A stretch of 11,979 nt of DNA from JBOGFI01 sp050743365 (GTDB lineage Bacteria > Actinomycetota > Acidimicrobiia > IMCC26256 > JACDBD01): positions 1 to 11,979 of the forward strand of contig JBOGFI010000159.1 of assembly GCA_050743365.1 (NCBI GenBank), read 5' to 3'. Position 1 is the stretch's first letter. Each line of letters opens with the position of its first letter. The notes under the pieces are model-generated. The model made no database searches, was not told where the DNA came from, and saw only the letters and a program-made list of their open reading frames with translations. Positions 7,148 to 11,979 of this stretch are shown in pieces. The position numbers were made by a program, and so were the translations under genes.

Positions 7148-9228
7148 GAGACGGTCTCCTTGTCCTTGATGGTGACGCGTCCGGCATCGCCGTCGACGAG
7201 CACGACCGCGCCTTCGGGAAGATCGTCGGTCGCACCCGCGTAGCCGACGACCGTGGCCACCCCGGCTTCACGCGCCAGGATGGCGAGGTGAGACAACACC
7301 GAGCCGGTCTCCGACACGATGCCCTCCAGCCGCGGCAGCAACGGGGCGAGCCCGGGCGACAACGTCGTGGTGACGAGGACCGAGCCGGTCGGGGGATCGT
7401 CGATGTCGTAGGTGACCGGTCCGCTGGCCGTGCCGCCACCGGCGCCGGTGCCACCGCCGACCTCGGGCGCGAATTGCGCCGGAACCGGCTTTCCCAATTC
7501 AGACAGCTGGAACCGCGCGGGAAGCGGGGCACCGAAGTCATGCTCGTGGGTCGACACGAGCTTGGGCACGACCACGGCTCGCTTGGTGGCGACCGCCTCG
7601 ACCTGTTCGAGGCTCATGTGGCGGATCAGCTCCGGCTCCGTAAGGTCGCCTACAGCCGCGAGTCGCACGCCGAGCTCCCATGCGGCGCGCCCGGACACCT
7701 CTTGCACCCAGCGCACGCGAAGCCGGAGCGCCTCGCGGGTGATGCCGTTGTCGCTGCAGCTCTGGCAGGTCGTCGTCACGTGGAAAGCCGTCGCTTCGGC
7801 GGGCAGGACGGGTGAGGGGGCGACTCGAGGTGCGGTGAGCGCGAGAACCGTTGGGCTCCGAGCGAGGATCTCGACGTCGGTCAGGCCGTCCTGACGAGCT
7901 TCAGCTAACACTCGCAGCGCTACCGACGCACCGGTCATGCGATTGCCGCCGGTCTCGGTGAGCATGCCGATGAGGATCTCGTGCGCGTGCAGGGCCCGCA
8001 GGATGACCCGGCTGCGGTGCAGCAGGGCGATCAGCTGTCGGCTCGTCAGCTCGGTCAGGGCCGGAACGGCTTCGAGATCGGTGTCGGTCCGGTCGAGGAG
8101 GCTGTCGGCGAGTCGAGGCAGCGCGGAACGAAGCCGCCCGACCCGCCACGCCCCCCGCAAGCGACGCGCAGCGGGAATCGGGTTCAGCCTGTGCGCGATC
8201 GTGCGTCTCGGCTTGATCTCGCCCGCCAGTCGCAGGTCGATGGCGACGTGCCCGTCGACGCAGATCACCACGTCGCTGGCGTCGACCTCTGCCTGGGTCG
8301 CGGCCCCCGCCAGAATCACGGCTTCGCGAACCGCTTCTCGAAGCGGGGGAACCCACAGATCCTGTTCCAGTTCGGTGAGCGGCGATGGGAAGGTCTCCGC
8401 GACCGGGCCGGGACCGAAGATGGGCCCTCGGGGTACGCCCCGGATCTCGGTCGTGACCGGGCGTGACTGGAGCAACCACACCTGCTGGTCGTGGGCGATG
8501 GCCCACTCAACGTCCTGAGGTCCGCCGTAGACCGAGGCCACCCTCTCCGACAGCGACACGAGCCGGCGGAGGTCGGCCGACTCGAGCGCGGGGCCGTCGT
8601 TGGCGTCGAAATCGAGAGCCTTTGCCGTCTTCGGGTCGAGCACGTACCGCGAGCCATCGACCTCGCCGCTGACCAGAGCCTCGGGCCCGCCTCGCACGGC
8701 GGTGACGACTCGACGGTCGCTTCGACCCGACACGGGATCGACGCCGAACATTACCCCGCCGAACTTCGGCTCGATCAGAGGCTGGACCAGGACCGCGATC
8801 GGCTGGTCCGTCGCCCCGGCACGTTTCCGGGAGCCCAGCACCGCCGTTACGGCCGCGACGAACGCGTCGAAGCCGCCGATCCCGATGACCGACTCGAATT
8901 GACCGGCCATGGACGACTTCGCCGTGTCCTCGACGACCGAGGAGCTGCGGGCCACGAGCGACCCGTGGCCGCCACCAGCACGCTCGAATGCCTCCCGCAC
9001 GGCAGGGTGCTGGGCAACCGCCGCGCCCCTATCAATGGCATCGGAGAAAACGGTGGTGAGCACCACGCCGGGAAGGGTGGCAAGACCTGCCGCCGCGCCC
9101 CGTGCCAGCGCCGCTGCTTTGCCCCCGGTGAGGGCGGGCTCGAGCGCGGCTTCGTCGCTAAACTCGACGATGAAGGGGCGTTCGGCTTCCATGGTGTGTG
9201 GGGCAGTCTCCACGTGTGCGTCCGTCAT
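7144..9228 (-). CDS. PEP-synthase/rifampin-phosphotransferase-like enzyme
   Basis: A 694-residue dikinase-type phosphotransferase. An N-terminal ATP-grasp domain of the PPDK/PEP-synthase kind covers about 20-262: TGGKAAALARG with K37, SLVARSSSVVEDTAKSSMAG with R94, GVMFGVDPVSG (158-168), DVEWAIAHDQQVWLLQSRP with E241, Q254 and R256. A C-terminal phosphohistidine swivel domain covers about 600-694, with TGSVLSHLAILAREAGVATV and H647 as the phosphate carrier. The PEP/pyruvate TIM barrel of true PEP synthase is absent. The order ATP-grasp, middle domain, His domain is that of rifampin phosphotransferase, but the middle domain (about 265-590) is roughly 330 residues and contains a CQSC pair (488-491). 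Total length is below both Rph (about 865) and PEP synthase (about 790). The likely reaction is ATP-dependent phosphoryl transfer through H647 to an unknown acceptor. The ATG at 9228 has AGGAG nine bases upstream; M13 is an alternative. Confidence 0.85.
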   Translation of the reverse strand: MTDAHVETAPHTMEAERPFIVEFSDEAALEPALTGGKAAALARGAAAGLATLPGVVLTTVFSDAIDRGAAVAQHPAVREAFERAGGGHGSLVARSSSVVEDTAKSSMAGQFESVIGIGGFDAFVAAVTAVLGSRKRAGATDQPIAVLVQPLIEPKFGGVMFGVDPVSGRSDRRVVTAVRGGPEALVSGEVDGSRYVLDPKTAKALDFDANDGPALESADLRRLVSLSERVASVYGGPQDVEWAIAHDQQVWLLQSRPVTTEIRGVPRGPIFGPGPVAETFPSPLTELEQDLWVPPLREAVREAVILAGAATQAEVDASDVVICVDGHVAIDLRLAGEIKPRRTIAHRLNPIPAARRLRGAWRVGRLRSALPRLADSLLDRTDTDLEAVPALTELTSRQLIALLHRSRVILRALHAHEILIGMLTETGGNRMTGASVALRVLAEARQDGLTDVEILARSPTVLALTAPRVAPSPVLPAEATAFHVTTTCQSCSDNGITREALRLRVRWVQEVSGRAAWELGVRLAAVGDLTEPELIRHMSLEQVEAVATKRAVVVPKLVSTHEHDFGAPLPARFQLSELGKPVPAQFAPEVGGGTGAGGGTASGPVTYDIDDPPTGSVLVTTTLSPGLAPLLPRLEGIVSETGSVLSHLAILAREAGVATVVGYAGATDDLPEGAVVLVDGDAGRVTIKDKETVS

Positions 9229-9443
9229 TCCGAGAAACTCCTACACCGGTTCACGAATCGTTCGCCACTTTGTGAGGGTAGAGCCTCGTGGGAACGGCCC
9301 GCGAGGCTCGACCTGGCGATCAGCCCGCCTGCGGGTCAGTTTGACCGACGGGAAGGACGACCAGTTCCTTTCCGATCTCGAGCAATCGGATGCGTAGGCG
9401 CGGGCCCTCGACATCGCTGGCGACTGGGGTCTATCCGTGCGCG

Positions 9444-9464
9444 ATCACCTGCCGGTCAGGTGAT
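9444..9464. promoter_or_regulatory. Inverted repeat, candidate operator
   Basis: Perfect 8-base arms ATCACCTG (9444-9451) and CAGGTGAT (9457-9464) are separated by 5 bases, with the centre about 84 bases before the regulator start. The size and near-palindromic form suit a dimeric repressor or activator site. No T-run follows, so it is not a standard terminator. Confidence 0.5.
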
Positions 9465-9473
9465 GAACCTGGT

Positions 9474-9508
9474 GTCTGCCCGGGCCAGCCGGGTTGGCCC
9501 TGGCAGAC
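9474..9508. promoter_or_regulatory. Long inverted repeat overlapping the mod promoter, candidate operator
   Basis: Arms of 14 positions with 13 matches: GTCTGCC and GGGCCA on the left (9474-9487, one mismatch at 9481), TGGCCC and GGCAGAC on the right (9495-9508), with a 7-base loop. The right arm covers the proposed -35 (9501-9506), so a bound regulator could control the mod operon directly. If transcription began further upstream it would instead be a strong RNA hairpin, and a molybdenum-cofactor-type leader would be the alternative. Confidence 0.55.
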
Positions 9509-9538
9509 GAGAGTTTCCGCGCCTAGATTCCCGGCTGA
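9501..9538 (+). promoter_or_regulatory. Proposed promoter giving a leaderless mRNA
   Basis: TAGATT (9524-9529) fits the actinobacterial TANNNT -10 and sits 8 bases before the ATG at 9538. A weak -35, TGGCAG, lies at 9501-9506 with a 17-base spacer. No ribosome-binding sequence precedes the ATG, so transcription probably starts at or next to the start codon. Confidence 0.5.
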
Positions 9539-9939
9539 TGCCAAGCTATCGGCCGGGCCAGGTCGCCGAGCTGGTGGGAGTCAGCGTCGACACCGTGCGG
9601 CGGTGGGCGGACAGCGGGAAGCTCCGGACCCGTCGCAGCCCCGGCGGACAGCGATTGATCGACGGGCCCGACCTCGCCCGCTTCGTGGCCGGCACGTCGC
9701 CGGCGCCGGAGCCGCACGTGACCGTCGGCCGGTCGGCGCGCAATCGGTTCCCCGGCATCGTCACCCGGGTGGAGAAGGACAAGGTCACGGCGCTGGTCGA
9801 GATACAGGCCGGTCACCACCGCGTCCTGTCGCTCATGACCCGGGAGGCAGCGGACGAGCTCGAGCTCGCTCCCGGAGACCTCGCGGTAGCGACTGTGAAG
9901 GCGACCAGCGTCGTGGTCGAGGTGCCGCCGCACCCGTGA
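9538..9939 (+). CDS. HTH-TOBE one-component regulator of molybdate uptake
   Basis: A 133-residue regulator. Residues 4-50 form a MerR/excisionase-type helix-turn-helix (GQVAELVGVSVDTVRRWADS, then a wing-like GKLRTRRSPGGQRLIDGPDL). Residues about 67-130 form a TOBE (molbindin) domain (RNRFPGIVTRVEKDKVTALV, then LMTREAADELELAPGD, then ATVKATSVVVEV), the module that binds molybdate or tungstate in ModE and ModC. It therefore probably reads intracellular oxyanion and controls this operon. It differs from classical ModE, which has a winged-helix LysR-like DNA-binding domain and usually two TOBE units. The start is the ATG at 9538; the frame is open far upstream, but that part overlaps the divergent enzyme gene. 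Its stop overlaps the GTG of modA. Autoregulation through the inverted repeats just upstream is likely but inferred. Confidence 0.85.
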   Translation: MPSYRPGQVAELVGVSVDTVRRWADSGKLRTRRSPGGQRLIDGPDLARFVAGTSPAPEPHVTVGRSARNRFPGIVTRVEKDKVTALVEIQAGHHRVLSLMTREAADELELAPGDLAVATVKATSVVVEVPPHP

Positions 9940-10709
9940 GCCGCGCTCGCCACGCGCTCGCTCTGGCGCTGGGCCTCTCTCTGCCCGCCGGCGCGTGCGG
10001 AGACGACGACGACACCAGGGTGAACAGCGTGGAGCTGTCGGGCACCGTGACCGTGCTGGCGGCGTCGTCGCTGACCGACGCGTTCGAGCAGCTCGGCGCA
10101 CGCTTCGAGGAGCGGCACGACGGTACGACCGTCGAGCTCAGCTTCGCGGCATCCTCCACGCTCGTGCAGCAGATCCAGCAGGGCGCGCCGGCGGACGTGT
10201 TCGCGTCCGCCGACACGCCGAGGATGCAGCAGGTGGTCGAAAGCGGCGACGTGGCCGGCCGACCGGCGGTGTTCGCCCGTAACCGGCTTGCGATCGCGGT
10301 CGAGGAAGGGAACCCCGAGGACATCGCGGGGCTCGACGACCTCGACCAAGCCGGGCTCGTCGTCGTGCTCTGTGCCGCGCAGGTGCCCTGTGGGAGCTAC
10401 GCCGATCAGGCGCTCGCCGAGGTAGGCGTGACGGCGAAGGTCGCCTCGCGCGAGGAGAACGCCAGGGCAACCCTCTCGAGGGTCGAGCTCGGTGAGGCGG
10501 ATGCCGCCGTGGTGTACGCCACCGACGTCGAGGCCAGCGCCAGTGTCGAGGGCGTCGCCATCCCCGATGCCGAGAACGTGATCGCGACCTATCCCATCGC
10601 CGCGTTGGACGAGTCGGCGAACGCCGAGGCTGCCGACGGCTTCGTCGACTTCGTGCGTTCCCGCCGTGGTCAGAGCGTCCTGCGCAGGTTCGGGTTCCTC
10701 GCGCCGTGA
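9936..10709 (+). CDS. modA: Molybdate ABC transporter substrate-binding lipoprotein ModA
   Basis: A 257-residue extracellular binding protein that captures molybdate or tungstate and delivers it to ModB. A signal peptide ends at PAGAC with lipid-anchor C21, followed by an Asp-rich tether (GDDDD). The mature domain begins at about residue 36 (GTVTVLAASSLTDAF). Oxyanion-binding residues of the family are represented by S44/S45, S73/S74 (FAASSTLV) and Y194 (AAVVYATDV). GAPADVFASADTPRM (83-97) and the Cys pair C146/C152 (LCAAQVPCG) are typical of ModA. The GTG start at 9936 shares GTGA with the regulator stop. The length is normal and all recognised motifs are intact. Confidence 0.95.
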   Translation: MSRARHALALALGLSLPAGACGDDDDTRVNSVELSGTVTVLAASSLTDAFEQLGARFEERHDGTTVELSFAASSTLVQQIQQGAPADVFASADTPRMQQVVESGDVAGRPAVFARNRLAIAVEEGNPEDIAGLDDLDQAGLVVVLCAAQVPCGSYADQALAEVGVTAKVASREENARATLSRVELGEADAAVVYATDVEASASVEGVAIPDAENVIATYPIAALDESANAEAADGFVDFVRSRRGQSVLRRFGFLAP

Positions 10710-11551
10710 GCCGCGCACGCTCCGGGCGCGCAAGGGCGCGCCTGCCCGTCGCCGCGGTCGCGCTCGCCGCCGTCGGGGTTGCGGGGCTCTTCATCGCGCC
10801 GCTGTTGGGCCTGGTGCAGCGCGCCCCCTGGAGCGACCTCGTCGGCCTGCTGGGCGAGCCCGAGGTCCGCACCGCACTGCGGCTGTCCCTGGTGTGCTCG
10901 CTCTCGGCCACCGCACTCTCGATCGTGTTCGGCGTCCCGCTGGCGTGGCTGCTCGCCCGCAGCCGCTTCCCGGGCCAATCGGTCGTCCGCGCCCTGGTCC
11001 TGCTGCCGATGGTGCTCCCGCCGGTCGTTGCCGGGGTGGCGCTGCTCCTGGCGTTCGGGCGGCGCGGCCTGCTCGGTCAGTGGCTCGACCAGTGGTTCGA
11101 CGTGCGCCTCCCCTTCACGACACCAGGCGTGATCCTCGCCGAGACGTTCGTGGCGATGCCCTTCCTCGTGATCACGGTGGAAGGCGCGCTGCGCTCACTC
11201 GACGAGCGCTACGAGGACGCGGCCTCGGTACTGGGCGCCGGGCGCTGGACGGTGCTGCGACGGGTCACCCTGCCGATGATCGGGCCGTCGCTCGCCGCCG
11301 GAGCCGCCCTCACCTGGGCACGAGCGCTGGGAGAGTTCGGCGCGACCATCACCTTCGCCGGCAACTTCGAGGGGCGGACCCAGACCATGCCGCTCGCGGT
11401 GTTCCTCGCCCTCGAGACGAACCCCCCGGCCGCCATCGCGCTGAGCCTGGTGCTCCTCGCAGTCTCCGTGGCGGTGCTCGCCGCTGTGGGCGCGCGTGTA
11501 CTGGGTGCGGGCCGGCCTCGCGATATGCGACTGGAGCCGCGGCCATCGTGA
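10706..11551 (+). CDS. modB: Molybdate ABC transporter permease ModB
   Basis: A 281-residue inner-membrane permease of the molybdate importer, presumably a homodimer. It has hydrophobic spans near 14-36, 57-85, 92-117, 139-158, 192-207 and 243-266. The ATPase-coupling EAA loop is EDAASVLGAGRWTVLRRVTL (170-189), and the ModB-type GEFGATITFAGN follows at 209-220. The GTG at 10706 shares GTGA with the modA stop. The first 11 bases of the gene equal those of modA. The N-terminus is short and basic (MSRARSGRARAR), as expected for an inner-membrane permease. The gene is intact and followed by modC with another GTGA overlap. Confidence 0.95.
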   Translation: MSRARSGRARARLPVAAVALAAVGVAGLFIAPLLGLVQRAPWSDLVGLLGEPEVRTALRLSLVCSLSATALSIVFGVPLAWLLARSRFPGQSVVRALVLLPMVLPPVVAGVALLLAFGRRGLLGQWLDQWFDVRLPFTTPGVILAETFVAMPFLVITVEGALRSLDERYEDAASVLGAGRWTVLRRVTLPMIGPSLAAGAALTWARALGEFGATITFAGNFEGRTQTMPLAVFLALETNPPAAIALSLVLLAVSVAVLAAVGARVLGAGRPRDMRLEPRPS

Positions 11552-11979
11552 GCCTGCACGCGCGCGTCCGCCTGCGGCGGGGCACGCTCGCCCTCGACGC
11601 CGAGCTCGTCGCGACGCACACCGGCCTTGTCGTGCTCGTCGGGCCGAACGGGGCGGGCAAGACCACGTTCCTGCGAGCGCTGGCGGGGCTGGATCCGATC
11701 GACGGCGGCCAGGTGGCGCTCGACGGCGACCGCCTCGACGATCCCGCCGCGGGCATCTTCGTGCCCCCGGAGCGACGCCCCGTCGGGGTGGTGTTCCAGG
11801 ACGGGCTGCTCTTCCCGCACTTGAGCGCCCTGGAGAACGTGGCCTTCGGCCTCCGCAGCCGCGGGGTCCGCCGAGCCGATGCCCGGCGGCGCGCCGCGAG
11901 CTGGCTGGATCGGGTCGGGCTCGGTGAACGCGATCACGCCCGGCCCCGCGAGCTGTCGGGCGGCGAGGCGCAGCGGGTC
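11548..11979 (+). CDS. modC: Molybdate ABC transporter ATPase ModC, 5' part
   Basis: The ATPase that drives molybdate import, cut by the right window edge after 144 residues. It shows Walker A GPNGAGKT (32-39), a Q-loop VVFQDGLLFPHLSALENV with Q84, and the ABC signature LSGGEAQRV (136-144). Walker B, the H-loop and any C-terminal TOBE domain lie beyond the window. The GTG start at 11548 overlaps the modB stop. The ModC assignment rests on the operon; the ATPase motifs alone only indicate an importer ATPase. Confidence 0.9.
   Translation, partial: MSLHARVRLRRGTLALDAELVATHTGLVVLVGPNGAGKTTFLRALAGLDPIDGGQVALDGDRLDDPAAGIFVPPERRPVGVVFQDGLLFPHLSALENVAFGLRSRGVRRADARRRAASWLDRVGLGERDHARPRELSGGEAQRV

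Larger units (their letters stand above)
9229..9537. promoter_or_regulatory. Divergent control region of the enzyme and mod operons
   Basis: 309 bases between two divergent operons, holding three clear inverted repeats (9281-9309, 9444-9464, 9474-9508; the last two are listed separately). The first is GAGCCTCG / CGAGGCTC with a 13-base loop. It lies next to TACCCT (minus strand, 9280-9275), a possible -10 for the leftward gene with a 5' leader of about 40 bases. No gene was found here. Confidence 0.5.

Noticed and set aside
9474..9508. Rho-independent terminator
   Set aside because: No plus-strand gene ends upstream and no T-run follows the stem; an operator role fits better.
8491..9537. Long plus-strand open frame leading into the regulator
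   Set aside because: It runs antisense to the ATP-grasp part of the enzyme gene and then through a non-coding control region; the regulator domain begins right at the ATG at 9538.

Overview
The window is high-GC DNA with dense gene packing, many GTG/TTG starts, frequent 4-base GTGA/ATGA gene overlaps and lipoproteins with Asp-rich tethers. This suggests an actinobacterium, probably of the Acidimicrobiia type. That placement is inferred from style; there is no rRNA or marker gene here.

Layout. (1) Positions 1-2283, minus strand: a signalling operon read as STAS-like protein, OmpR/MtrA-like response regulator, then HAMP sensor histidine kinase, which is cut by the left window edge. (2) 2527-3909, plus: an arylsulfotransferase-family beta-propeller protein with an N-terminal export signal. 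(3) 3910-5169: a decayed stretch. It holds a broken 5' piece of an nhaA Na+/H+ antiporter gene with two compensating frameshifts, and a 3' half of a tRNA-Gly(CCC) gene that looks like an attachment-site scar. (4) 5170-6090, minus: an exported alpha/beta hydrolase, probably a lipoprotein. (5) 6240-9228, minus: a three-gene overlapping operon encoding a PEP-synthase/rifampin-phosphotransferase-like enzyme, a three-helix membrane protein and a one-helix membrane protein. (6) 9538-11979, plus: a molybdate uptake operon. A HTH-TOBE regulator leads modA, modB and modC; each gene overlaps the next by GTGA, and modC is cut by the right edge.

How they work together. The mod operon is a complete sense-and-import unit: the regulator carries its own molybdate-type TOBE domain, ModA binds oxyanion outside, ModB forms the channel and ModC hydrolyses ATP. 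Upstream of it lie two inverted repeats, one with 14-position arms, next to a promoter that appears to give a leaderless mRNA. The three-gene operon in (5) is the best candidate for an undescribed system: a soluble dikinase-type phosphotransferase without the PEP-binding barrel, coupled to two small membrane proteins of unknown function. No CRISPR array, rRNA, intact tRNA, insertion sequence or origin was seen.
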